From Allium sativum (taxonomy: Eukaryota; Streptophyta; Magnoliopsida; Asparagales; Amaryllidaceae), in assembly GCA_030737875.1 (NCBI GenBank), contig CM060910.1, positions 611,395,303-611,459,302 of the forward strand: a stretch of DNA of 64,000 nucleotides. Direction: 5' to 3'. Of the stretch, positions 24,694 to 35,730 are shown piece by piece. The position numbers were made by a program, and so were the translations under genes. The stretch's first letter is position 1, and each line of letters begins with the position of its first letter. The notes under the pieces were generated by a model. It made no database searches, had not been told where the DNA came from, and saw only the letters and a program-made list of their open reading frames with translations.

Positions 24694-27600
24694 TGTAACA
24701 CCCCGTATTTATGTTAACACTAATGTTCACAAATTAAAGAATAACTAATCTCAGACATGAGAATTAAGGGAAACGGGTTGCGCCATTGTGTTCGTCTCGG
24801 AATTTTGGTTGAGATAGAGTCCGAGTTTGCGTGAATTGGACTTCGTATGAAGAAGTTATGGCCATCGGAAGTTTCAGAAAATTCAAAACAGATTTCAGAA
24901 AATTCAAATTTCGGAGTCAAACAGGCTAGGCAGGAAAATTTCCGCCAGGGCCAGGTCGACCTACCCCCCCCCCCTCCCGGGCAGATTTGTTTTATGACCT
25001 GTTGATGACTAGATGCTGACTCATTAGGGTTTCTGATATGCTCTGATTGGCTGGGATTAATTCTGGGTTGATCGAACGACTTAAATTAATTCAAAACTCT
25101 ATAAAAGACCTTCTTCAAGGCCTCCATGCCGTCACCTAGCAACTCAGCATAGCCGCCACCAATTAGAGAGGAAGAAAGCTAATCTAATTAAATTCTTTTC
25201 AACTTAAACAACGAATCTTCTTCAAGGGAAAGCTATTACAACTTCAGAACTCAAAATTCAGAACTCAAGACCTTCTTCGAGTTGTGAGTTCGATAATTTT
25301 AATAAAATAATTAGCAAATTAATTGGATTGAGTTCTGATGTGGATTATTTGGATATGGTGTGAATTATTCATGTAGTAAAATTGTGATGTTTATGTTGTA
25401 AATTCTATAATGCTATCTTGTAAAGTTGTGATCATCTATGTTGTAGTTCTATGATTGGCTTATGTATAATCGAATCACCATGTTGTTCATATGCTAGTTT
25501 GGGTATGATGATTCATATGATAAATCATAAGTATGTATGCAAGTTTAGATTTTTATTAAGACATGAATCATATGCAAGTTAGGGAAAATTATATGTATAA
25601 CCTTATATGCTTCATGACATCTATTTTAGATCTAAAGTTAGGCTATGACATGTGTGAGTTATATGCCAAATTCTACATGTTAGTTTACATGTTTAGATGT
25701 CAGTTTATACCATTGTTATGTTGCATTAATCACATATGCAAGTTTATATGAATACATGTGTTTGAATATGAATCATGTTATGCAAGTTTGTGGTTACCGC
25801 CTATGCAAGTTTACACCTTTAGATGTAGATCTATGACATACATGATTTATGCAAGTTAGTGACCAATATCCCAACAAGTTCACACCTTTAGATTTGGGTC
25901 TATGACATATGTTGTTTATGCAAGTTATAACTTTGGCATATGCAAGTTTTAGATGTAGAACATCATTCACACATGCAAGTTCACCCCTTATGTTTAGATC
26001 TATTTTTAATTATATGTATGTTGTGATGTTTTCTCTTTATTCCATGAGTTAGACTATTCGAGTCTAACGTATATTTTACGTTAAACGAACAAACGTACAA
26101 CGTGGGGTAAGGGGATAATATTAAAAGATTTAATTGGCATAGATGCCTTAAAAGGCATAAAATAAATTTGTGATGAAAATTTGTATGATTTTACATACCA
26201 TAAATAGATGGACATAATTGAGTCAATTATGGCCATAGTTAAATTTGGAGTTAATTGATAATTTGAATATGGAAAGTAATTCAAATTGGGGAATGATTAA
26301 TTAGGAGTAATTAATCGTCTAAGACACGAGGTTAGGCTCTTTTGTGGTGTAAAACTGCCCAGACCCGCCCGGCAAATCCAGCTGCCCCAAATATCAGTCT
26401 AATGTGGGAGGTCTTAGGCATAAATTAAATACGTAACAATTGTAAAGACACGAGGTTAGGCTCTTTTGTGGTGTAAGACTGCCCGGACCCGCCCAGCAAA
26501 TCCAGCTGCCACAATTGCCAGTCTAATGTGAGAGGTCTTTATGAGGTTACGGTCTTAATGAATTAAGAAACACTTAACCAGATAAACATGTAGTGGGACA
26601 TGAGGGGGTTAAGTGGGTGCCTTGGGTGGCATGTGGAATCTAGTGGGTGCCTTGGGTGGCATTTGAAATACGATTAGAAATACTTAACCAAAATTGAAAC
26701 ATGTAATTGAAACATGAATAAAAAGAGGGTTAAGTGGGATGTACTAGAGGGGACCAAGCTTAGGTGGATAGTTTGTGCCATGCATGGGGGCCTGTTTCAA
26801 CCAGTAACCCATACGTATCTTTGTGGGCTCGACCCAAGTCGAGGACGGGACACGCATACTGGGCTTGACTGTAAGAGGCCAAATCGGGTTAGCGGTGGCA
26901 ACGCAAGTCCAACGGGTTCATATGCGTGTGTGGACCCGGGCTGGTAGGTAAGACGTTGTTGCATCATGTAGGTATAAGCCGTGCATTATTTGTGGTATCA
27001 GGTTTCCACTTTGGGGAGTGATACACCCCACTGTGGGGCCAGCATGGGTATCTACAAGTTAGGGAGCCGATCGCTTGGGGGTAGTGGGTACACCTAGTGG
27101 AGATAGGGGCGGGCGACACCTATGAAGGCAGCTAGGGGTGCACGAAACTACCATTATCATTATTTAAGTCTGTAGACGGGATCAACCTTAGGGTGACTAG
27201 TGGTGGTGCAGTATAGCAATTATCTTATAGTGTTGGTATAGTTTAGTAATTATCTTATTGTGGCTTAGGTGCGCTTTAACGATATCGTTGTTCATCTTGT
27301 TTCCTTGTTTACTCTGCCAAACTCAATGGTTCATGTTCATTTCCTGATTTTCCAACTTATGCCTTACCCTAGTTACTTTGGTAATTATATTGTTAAAGTT
27401 ATCGTACTTGCTAGACTTTATGTCTGACCCCCTTTGTTTCCTCCTCTTTTCTTCCTCCCCCCCCCCCTCTAGGTGCTCAGGTTGGAACTAGCACCAGTGG
27501 AGCTTGATTTTGGACAGCTATATCTCTGCTTTTAGAAGATTTCTTGGATCGCTGAAGTAAAGTTCAGCCTCTTTTATTTATGGCTATTTTGTATTGGGGA

Positions 27601-27841
27601 TTATGTCTTTCAATTTATGTACTTTGATTTGGTCAAGATGGATATTATGTACTTTGACTATGGTTTTTGATGATGTAATCAAACTTATGTATTTTCCGCT
27701 GCAATGAAATAAAGTTTTAAAGTTTTAGTACTATTTATATCTGTCTTGTTGTTAAGTTTCTGTTCTATACACACTTAAAATGCTCCATGAAAGTTAATGC
27801 ATTCCCTTTGTGAGTGACATTAATGGACGTGGGGTGTTACA
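24694..27841 (+). repeat. 5' LTR of element B (3148 bp)
   Basis: It starts TGTAACACCCCG and ends GGGGTGTTACA. TATAAAAG at 25100-25107 is the likely TATA box and AATAAA at 27708-27713 the likely polyadenylation signal, which implies an R region of about 2.6 kb. Compared with the 3' LTR, the GTCGAC cluster is collapsed to one copy and a C run near 24964-24976. The E2F-like palindrome (24929-24946) has lost perfect symmetry. Confidence 0.93.
26319..26541 (+). other. Tandem stem-loop modules, element B 5' LTR
   Basis: Two copies of about 98 bp: 26319-26417 (CTAAGAC to GTCTTAG) and 26443-26541 (AAAGAC to GTCTTT). Inner stems are TTAG with CTAA, and TTGTGG with CCACAA (copy 2), around CCCGG...CCGG. 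The corresponding stems in element C have different bases that still pair. Confidence 0.7.
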
Positions 27842-27843
27842 TG

Positions 27844-27855
27844 TGGTATCAGAGC
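27844..27855 (+). other. Primer binding site of element B
   Basis: TGGTATCAGAGC two bases after the 5' LTR, complementary to initiator Met tRNA. Confidence 0.93.
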
Positions 27856-28043
27856 TGAAGGTTACCAGATATGAATTTTGAAAAGTGTTTTTCAAAAACA
27901 ATTTTTATAAAGAAGTACCTTCAAAAGTATGTTTTAAGGAAAGTATTTTCAAGAGAAAAGCTTATTTTAGAAAGCATAACCCCAAGGGCCATATTTCTTT
28001 CCTTCGGTTCTTTTGTATTGAATCTTTCCTTTTTCGTTTCAGC

Positions 28044-28607
28044 ATGTCTGAAGCATCTGAGATACCAGAGGGTATTCATGTACCTGGTTGGTTTTGTCAA
28101 TATCTCGAGGCTAGGGCTGCCACCGCAGGTCCAGAAAATACTCCTCCTCCTCCTGGCGTCGATACTTTTGCTAAGATATGTAAGGACTTTCGGGCAATGG
28201 GTGGAAAACCTTTTCACGGGACGGAGACATTTGTTGAAGCTCGAAACTGGCTAAAGGAGGTGGAAGAATTGTTTGGAATCTTTGAAGTGGAAGATGGAAG
28301 GAAGGTCCAGTTGGCTGGCTAGCTAATGAAGGATGAAGCCTCGTTTTGGTGGGAGGTCACTAATGGAGAACGTCCAGTCGATACATGGCCAGATTTTAGG
28401 CGGAGGTTTGAGGCGAAGTTTCTCTCACGGGCTGAAGAGAATCTATACATGGAAAGGTTTCTAGCATTGAAGCAAGGGAATCTATCGATGAAAGAATACG
28501 TCAACAAGTTCAACTAGTTGGCGAGATTTGGCTTGGACTTGGTAAATACTCCAGAAAAGAAGGCTCTAAGATTTGTTAAGGGTTTGAATGAGCCACTTCA
28601 TGGGTTA
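28044..28607 (+). pseudogene. Element B gag, N-terminal part, interrupted by element C
   Basis: It starts MSEASEIPEGIHVPGWF. The gag domain includes [17 protein letters not shown]. Two in-frame stops are present: 28320-28322, where sister A has Trp, and 28515-28517, where A has Gln. The reading continues to GLNEPLHGL, where element C begins; the next codons ([12 protein letters not shown]) are found after C at 39840. The start codon matches those of A and C in position. Confidence 0.92.
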
Positions 28608-28859
28608 TGTAACACCCCGAATTTTAGTTAATGCTAAAATTCACTAATTGCAAGATAAATAATCTCAGATGTGAGAACTGGGGGAAACGGGCTGCGTCAT
28701 TGCGTTCGTCTCGGAAAAATACGCAGAATAGAGTCCGAAATTTTGTAAATCGGAGTCCGTATGGCCCAGTTAAGGCCCAATGAAGTTTGCAGAAAAATTA
28801 AAGCTAAAAACAGATTTAAAAATTCAAATTCAGTTTTCAAAATCGAACCAGCGGGGCCA

Positions 28860-28877
28860 GGCGGGAAAATTCCCGCC
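28860..28877 (+). promoter_or_regulatory. Palindromic double E2F-like site, element C 5' LTR
   Basis: GGCGGGAAAATTCCCGCC, identical to the sites at 36566-36583, 44384-44401 and (minus strand) 7402-7419. A cluster of six GTCGAC palindromes (28885-28952) follows before the TATA box. Confidence 0.65.
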
Positions 28878-29703
28878 CTAACCATGTCGACAGGGCTGTC
28901 GACAGGCCTGTCGACAGGCGGGGTCGACTTGCCTGTCGACTTGCCTGTCGACACGGCGTGTCGAGCCAGAGGGCTTGGGTGCACCAGATTTGGTTTTCTG
29001 GCTAGGGCTAGAGATTTCCTAAATCTAACGGACCTAATCTAACCTAGGGTTAATCTAAGGGCCTAAAACACTACCTAATCCTATAAATAAGACCCCAACC
29101 CTACCCTAATTCATTTATAATTAGATCTTGTAACTAAACTATGGCAAAATGAAACTTGATCATGGCCTCCACAAATCAATGAAGAGAGTTGCAAGCTAAT
29201 CAACCTCTAATCAACATCTTCTTCAACTAAAGCAACTAATTCCACTTCATAAGTTTGCTAATCTTGGTTTTGGTGAGTTTCTATCACTTTGATGATCAAT
29301 TGCTAAATTAAGTAGATGAGATATGATGAGATCTATGGTCTTGCATGAGGATTAATGGGTTTTCAAGTCATATGATATGATGTGAATATGCTAATCTATG
29401 TTTAATATTAATCCTATGTTTATGCATGTTGAATATGTGAGTTTATGCATGTTGAATATGTGAGTTATGCATGTTGAATATGTGAGTTTATGCATGTTGA
29501 ATATGTGAGTTTATGCAAGTTGGATATGTGGGTTTATGCAAGTTAAGTGGTGGGTTTATGCATAATAAGTAATTGATTTTATGCATGCTAAGTAGGTGGT
29601 TTTATGCATGCTAAGTGTTTGGTATTATGCATAAATCATGACATGCAAGTTTACCCTTTTAAATGTGATGCATGCGTATGCAAGATGGCACCTTTATATG
29701 CTA

Positions 29704-29705
<2 letters not shown>

Positions 29706-29742
<37 letters not shown>
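29706..29742. repeat. (TA)n microsatellite in element C 5' LTR
   Basis: About 18 TA units. The matching place in the 3' LTR (about 37436-37450) has about seven, one of the largest differences between the two LTRs. Confidence 0.9.
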
Positions 29743-29745
<3 letters not shown>

Positions 29746-30483
29746 TGGTTACCCTCCTTTAAGACGCAAGTCATATATGCAAGTTCAACATGTTATACAA
29801 GTTATGTGTATGCTTATATGCAAGCTCAACATGTTATGTAAGTTATGTGCATGTTGTTATGCAAATTCATATGCAAGTTATGTGTATGACGTTATGCAAG
29901 TTATGTGCATGATGTTATGTAAGTTATGTGTATGTTGATATGCAAGTTATGTTTATAATATTATGCAAGTTATGTGTATGATGTTATGCAAGTTAACATG
30001 TAACATGTTGTGCAAGTTCACACCTTTAAGACACATGCAAGTTCACCTTTGTATAACCTATGAACACTTATGCAAGTTGCCTTTATACATGACATATGTA
30101 TGTTCATGCAAGTTGGGTTATTTAGTAATGCTAGTTGGGTTAATGTCATGATGTAAGTGGACACCTTTTAGCCCATGTTAATGCTAATGTATGCTAAATG
30201 AAACCCATGTTAATTGTGAAAGAATCTTCTCTTGGAAATATGTCGTGTTAGCATAAGTACGTGGGGAAACGATGGGGTTAATAGACATGTTAATGAAATG
30301 GTGTGAAATGGTTATGATTAAGCATACCATAAAATGAATAAGCATAAGTGGGAATTTACCTATTGAGTTAGGTCTACCCCATGGGAATTTACCTATTGAG
30401 TTAGGTCTACCCATGTTATGAAAAACTTGATATTAATTAGGGATAATTAATATGGAGGTGATTAATTAGGTGTAATTAATCAA

Positions 30484-30707
30484 CTAAGACACGAGGTTGG
30501 ACCCTTTTGTAGCGGAAGTCTGCCCGGAACCGACCGGCCATCCAGCAGCTACAAATGATTGGCCCAATGTGAGAGGTCTTATTCATAAATTAAATACATG
30601 ATTAAAGTAAAGACATGAGGTTAGACCCTTTTGATGACAGAAGTCTGCCCGGAACCAACCGGCATATCCAGCAGTCATAAAAGACGGTCTAATGTGAGAG
30701 GTCTTTA
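30484..30707 (+). other. Tandem stem-loop modules, element C 5' LTR
   Basis: Copy 1, 30484-30581: TTTGTAGC (30506-30513) pairs with GCTACAAA (30548-30555), and TTGG with CCAA. Copy 2, 30608-30707: TAAAGAC pairs with GTCTTTA, TTAGACC with GGTCTAA, and ATGAC with GTCAT. Both have the CCGG...CCGG core. Confidence 0.75.
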
Positions 30708-32128
30708 TGAGGTCATGATCTTAATTAATGAATTAAGAAACACTTAACCATATTAGCATGTAGTGGGACATGAGGGGTTAAGTGGGTGCCTTGGGTGGCA
30801 TGAGGAGGCTAGTGGGTTGCCTTGGGTGGCAATAGAAAAATACGATTAGAATACTTAACCAAAGTGAAACATGTAATTAAACATGATTAAAGGGTTAAGT
30901 AAGTGCCATGGGTGGCATGTGAAAATACGATTAGAATACTTAACCAAAGTGGAACATGTAATTAAACATGATTAAAGGGTTAAGTAAGTGCCATGGGTGG
31001 CATGTGAAAATCTAGTGGGTACCTTGTATGACAATTAGAATATGATTAAAGGACTTAACCAAAATTTATAACATGTAAGGGGACATGGTTAAAGGGTTAA
31101 GTGGGATTCACTAGAAATAACAAGCTTAGGTGGTAGCTTGTGGGGGCCCATTTCAACCAATATCCCAAACGTATCTTTGTGGGCTCGACTCTAGTCGAGT
31201 GACGGGACACGCATATTGGGCTTGACTATAAGAGGCCAAACCGGGTTAGCGGTGGCAACGCGGGACCAACGGGTTTCATATGCGTGTGTGGACCCGGGCT
31301 GGTTGGTAAGTCGTTGTTGCATCGTGTAGATATAAAGCCGTGCACCGTTGATATTATCAGGTGGCCACGTTGGGGAATGATACACCCCATCGTGGGACCA
31401 GCACGGGTATCTACGTAGGGGAGCCGATCGCTTGGGGAGTAGTGGGTACACTTATGTAGTCAGATAGGGGTACACGAAACTACTAAATTACTAAGTACAC
31501 TTAGGGGGATCAACCTTTAAGTAGGAATGACTGGTGTGGTGCAATATAGTAATGATCCTTGGGTGGGTGGATGCGTCTTTACGGTTATCTTAGTTTATCC
31601 TAAGTATACCTAGCTGCTTAGTGTAGCCATTCATCCCCAGACGTTACCGTATATCAAGCTTATGTCTTCTCTGGTTACTTTAATGATTGTATTGTTAAAG
31701 TTATAGGACTCACTCAGACTTATGTCTGACCCCGTTGTTTCTATCTTTTTTTTTCCCAACCCTCAGGTTATCAGAGTGGGCCCAGTACGAGTGGGCTTTG
31801 ATCAGGCTGCTTTATTCTCTTTTGGAGCTTGGACCATAGGTGTAGAGCTCAGCTTACCCTTTCTTTTATGGCTATCAGTTCGTGTATTGGGATTATGTAC
31901 TTTTATTTATCAGGATGGATATTTTGTACTTGACTCTTATTATGGTTTTGTGATGTAACCAAACATGTTTTACTTTCCGCTGCAATGAAATAATGTTTTC
32001 AAAAGTTTCAAGTATTACTTATATCTGTCTTGTTGTAATTTTTCTGTTCTATATTCACTTAAAAATACTCCACCGATGTTATGGCATTCCCGTTGAGAGT
32101 GACCATAGCGGGAGTGGGGTGTTACACG

Positions 32129-32140
32129 TGGTATCAGAGC
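32129..32140 (+). other. Primer binding site of element C
   Basis: TGGTATCAGAGC two bases after the 5' LTR. Confidence 0.93.
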
Positions 32141-32321
32141 AAAGGTTACTGGAACAGATAAAATTTTTAGAAAACTATTTTTCTAAAAACATTTTTGGAA
32201 GAAATATTTTCAAAAACATGTCTTTAAAGAGAAAAGTTTTTGAAAGAAAAGCATAATCCCCGATAGCCATATTTTTATCTTTCGAATTCTCCGTTTTGAA
32301 TCTTTCCTTTTTCGTCTCAGC

Positions 32322-33404
32322 ATGGCTGAAGATCTTTATCTTCCGGATGGTGTAGCGGTACCAGTATGGTATAGGAGGTTGTTAGAGGCTAGGGCCACCG
32401 CTGCAGGTCCAGCAAATGTTCCTCCTCCACCCGTTGCACTCGTTCCTCCTCGCGCGGATACTTTTGCTATGACTTGTAGGAAGTTTAAGGCTATGGGAGG
32501 GAAACCTTTTGTGGGAGCTAGGGATTGGCTTAATGAGACGGAAGAATTAATGTAAATCTTGGAAGTGGAAGAGGGAAAGAAAGTCAGGTTAGCCGCTTGG
32601 TTAATGGAAGGAGAGGCCTCGTTCTGGTGGGAGGTCACTAATGGAGAACGCCCTGTTGACTCTTGGATGGATTTCAGGCAAAGGTTTGAGGCAAAGTTTC
32701 TCTCAAAAGCAGAAGAAAATATGCACGTGGAAAGGCTCTTGAACTTAAAGCAAGGGAACTTGTCGGTGAAAGAATATGTTAACAAGTTTAAGCAGTTAGC
32801 GAGATTCAACATAGACTTGGTAAACACACCGGAAGAGAAAGCTCTGAGGTTCGTTAAAGGCTTAAACGAACCGATGCACGGATTGGCTATGTCTCACATC
32901 CCTATGGGGGCCACTTTCGAGAAGCTAGTGGACATGGCACTTATGCATGAGGAAGAGAAGGGTCCCAATGCTAATAAAGCACCCGAGAAGAATGAAGATC
33001 AGAAGAAACCTCAACAACAAAATAAGGGTGGGAAAGGTAACGGTGGCAAGGGAAGGAAGAAGTGCTTCAACTGTGGGACACTAGGCCACCTAAGCAAGGA
33101 TTGTCGTAAGAAGAGGAAGGCTGGCTGCTTCCACTGTGACGAAGCAGGACATCTAGTGAAGGACTGCCCTAAGAAAGGGGAAAGGACGGGATCTACCTCA
33201 GGAGGACAGGTGCAAGTTCTTTTGGCACCAACTCAGGCAAAGGGGCAAGCTCAGGCTCTCGCGGTTCCACCGATTCAGGAAAGAGGTAGAACTATTTCCA
33301 TTGAAAGTCTAGTTTTTCTGTTTGATTATCCGGGTCAAACTTTATTGGATTTTGACGCATCGAGTTTGTTTATTTCATTATTGTTAGTTGAGTCACTGCA
33401 CTGA
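32322..33404 (+). pseudogene. Element C gag and start of protease, with stops
   Basis: It starts MAEDLYLPDGVAVPVWY. One in-frame stop (32553-32555) interrupts the gag domain; the same frame continues through GEASFWWEV, two intact CCHC knuckles ([14 protein letters not shown] and [14 protein letters not shown]), and into the protease. The protease active site is altered: LDFDASSLF is present where A has FDSGASHSF, so the conserved Gly of the DSG motif is lost and the enzyme should be inactive. A stop follows at VESLH. Confidence 0.92.
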
Positions 33405-34260
33405 GACACCAGTTAGTAGATGATCCCTTAGTTGTTTCAAACCCAATTGGGGCTCCATGATGTGTTTGGGTTTGAAAGTTTCTATACTTAGCGTTGAGTT
33501 TAGATGTGATGCTTTTTGGGCTTCACGGGCTATGGGTTAGTTTTGGGCATGGACTGGTTATCCAGTAATGGTGCCGTTCTTATTGTGGAGGGAGAGTTGT
33601 TAGGCTTATGACCCGCTTGGGTAACACTCTCGAAATCTCTTGTAATCCCATGGAATTTGTTATGCTAAGTTATCTAGAGTCGCTTGACACGTCGGTCGAG
33701 AGTTTGCAATCTATAGAGTGGTCCGGAATACTCGGATGTGTTTTGAGGAGGTGAAGGGCTTACCTCCGGAGCGGGAGATTGACTTCCAAATATATCTGGT
33801 AGACAATGCCAAACCAGTGTCTTGGCCAGTGTGCCATGTGGCTCCTCGTGAGAGGAGGGAACTCCATAAGCAAGTAGGCAATTTGCTTGGGAAGGGGTTT
33901 AGAAGACGAAGTATATCAGAGTGGGGTGCTCCGGTAGTTTTTGCCACGAAGGCGGATGGGTCCCTCAGACTTTGTGTAGGCTAAAGAGAGCTAAATAAAC
34001 TCACAAAGAAGAATAGACACCCATTGTCGAGGATTGATGATCTCTTTGATCAGTTAGTGGGCGCCTCAGTATTTTCGCAGTTGGACTTAGCCACGAGGTT
34101 TCGTCAGTTGAGAGTGACTGAGGATAGTATAGAGAAGACTACCTTTAGGACTCCGGATGATTTTTATGAGTGGCTGGAGATGCCATTTGGTTTGACGAAC
34201 GCCCCCGCATATGATGAGAAGGGTGTTCAGGGAGTACCTAAATAAGTTCGTGATGGTCTT
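33405..34260 (+). pseudogene. Element C protease C-terminus and RT fingers/palm, frameshifted
   Basis: Fragments in several frames: protease C-terminal sequence to about 33720; the linker and RT N-terminus at 33718-33984 ([32 protein letters not shown]) ending at a premature stop; then RT palm at 34024-34245 ([22 protein letters not shown]). After NAPAY a frame change and small deletion occur. A degenerate FVNDILVFS copy is readable to about 34290, with Asn for the first Asp of the FVDD motif. Confidence 0.85.
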
Positions 34261-34560
34261 TGTAAATGACATCTTGGTCTTTTCTAGGAGCGGAATAAGT
34301 TTTCGTATGTGCTCAATAGGATGAGCAAAGCCAATTATGGGATAAACGGTGGTTTTGGAGCGAGACTGGCGAGGACATCCAGAGTTGGACAAGGGCTTAA
34401 TTATTTAGCCGTTTTTACTAGTATCATCTCACGTAGGACGTCCAGGTTCGAAGGATGCATCCCTTGGGTGTTTGTCTGATATTGGTTTAGGCCTTTGGGG
34501 CTTGCATTTGGGGGATGTCGAGTTCGACCAGGGTGGTCTGCGTGAGAGGTGGATAGTTGT
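34261..34560 (+). other. Foreign segment inside element C RT
   Basis: About 280 bp with no counterpart in A or B. It is bracketed by two diverged copies of the RT sequence that encodes DDILVFSK: near 34268-34293 and near 34580-34605. The duplicated edge suggests insertion or template switching rather than simple substitution. The piece shows no feature I can identify. Confidence 0.6.
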
Positions 34561-35064
34561 GACGATTTTGCATGGGAGAATATCCTGATTTTCTCTAGAA
34601 GTGGAGAAAAGCATGCCTTACATCTCAGAGAAGTGTTGGAGACTCTTCGAGCACATAGTCTTAAAGCTAAATTCTCTAAATGTCATTTTTGGAGAAGAGA
34701 AGTGCGATTCTTAGGGCATGTGGTCTCTAAGGAAGGGATAGCTGTGGATCCCGCAAAGATAGTATCTATCCAGGATTGGAAAGTTCCTAGGAATGCTACC
34801 GAAGTAAGAAGTTTCTTGGGGTTGGCAGGATATTATAGGAAGTTCATCAAAGACTTCGCGAAGATATCAGCCCCATTAACCCGCTTGACGAAGAAGAATC
34901 TGGTTTTCTCATGGGATGAGATGTACCAAGACATGAAGCGAGTTTTCTTTTTGGCCGGTATGAAGAAAGACATGGCCGAGTATGTCGCTAGATGCTTGGT
35001 GAAAGCGGAGCAAAAGAAACTAAGTGGGTTGCTTCACCCATTGGAAGTTCCGCTAAGGAAATAG
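34549..35064 (+). pseudogene. Element C RT thumb fused to integrase zinc finger; RNase H deleted
   Basis: RT thumb ([31 protein letters not shown]) runs directly from LVFSWDE into [13 protein letters not shown] of the integrase zinc finger. About 265 residues that contain RNase H in A are gone, and so is the His pair of the zinc finger. Within the finger CLVCQQVK is shortened to CLVK, losing a Cys. The product cannot be a working RNase H or a complete integrase. Confidence 0.9.
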
Positions 35065-35120
35065 GATAGTGTCTCGAAGGATTACCGAAATCAAGGAAGG
35101 GTAGTACGGGGATTTGGGTT

Positions 35121-35730
35121 TTGGTGGATAGACTTACTAAGTGTGTCCATTTTATACCCGTGAAGAGCAAGAGGACTATTCCATGTCTAGCTTCAGTTTA
35201 CATTCGAGAGATTATTAGATTGCATGATGTACCTTCCAGTATAGTGAGCGATCGAGATCCTATCTTCACTAAAGAGTTTTGGAAAAGTTTGCAAGAGGCT
35301 GTAGGGACTCAGTTGTATTTGAGTACCGCATCTCATCCTCAGATAGACGGCCAGACCGAGAGGGTGAATCGTATTTTAGAAGACCATTTGAGGCTATGTA
35401 TCTTGGATTTAGGAGGTACATGGGAAGAGCATCTTCCATTGGTGGGGTTGCCCGGCAGACTTAGTGGTGTACATGATGTATTCCATGTGAGGAAGGGCCT
35501 ACATAAGATCGTAGAGGCGATAGAGCCAAGCTTGCTTAAAGAAGTAAGGTAGAGCTTGATGTGATTATTCGACGAGCTCCTACCCGCATCCTTGGGTCAG
35601 AGATTAGGGAGTTGAGAAACAGAGAGGTTCGACTAGTCAAAATGAAAAAGGAGAGAAAGTGAGAGCAATGCTACTTGGGAGACAGAAGCGAAGATGCGTT
35701 CGTTATGCCCATTCCTTTTTGAGGGTATGT
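35121..35730 (+). pseudogene. Element C integrase core with internal deletion, chromodomain remnant
   Basis: The frame at 35121-35552 keeps [10 protein letters not shown] (second Asp) and DGQTERVNR (Glu). It then jumps from EEHLPLVG to [14 protein letters not shown], removing more than 100 residues of the integrase C-terminal region. After a stop, chromodomain remnants ([19 protein letters not shown]) are found in another frame up to about 35730. Confidence 0.88.

Larger units (their letters stand above)
28608..32126 (+). repeat. 5' LTR of element C (3519 bp)
   Basis: It starts TGTAACACCCCG and ends GGGGTGTTACA. TATAAATA at 29082-29089 lies 205 bp downstream of the E2F-like palindrome (28860-28877). 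It holds a minisatellite with unit TTTATGCATGTTGAATATG (29415-29540), a (TA)n run (29706-29742), ATGTTATGCAAGTT repeats (29780-30020) and two stem-loop modules. Confidence 0.95.

Noticed and set aside
29672..29938. Open frames built on ATGCAAGTT and TA repeats (also 37333-37647)
   Set aside because: They arise from tandem repeats in the C LTR and change length with repeat number.
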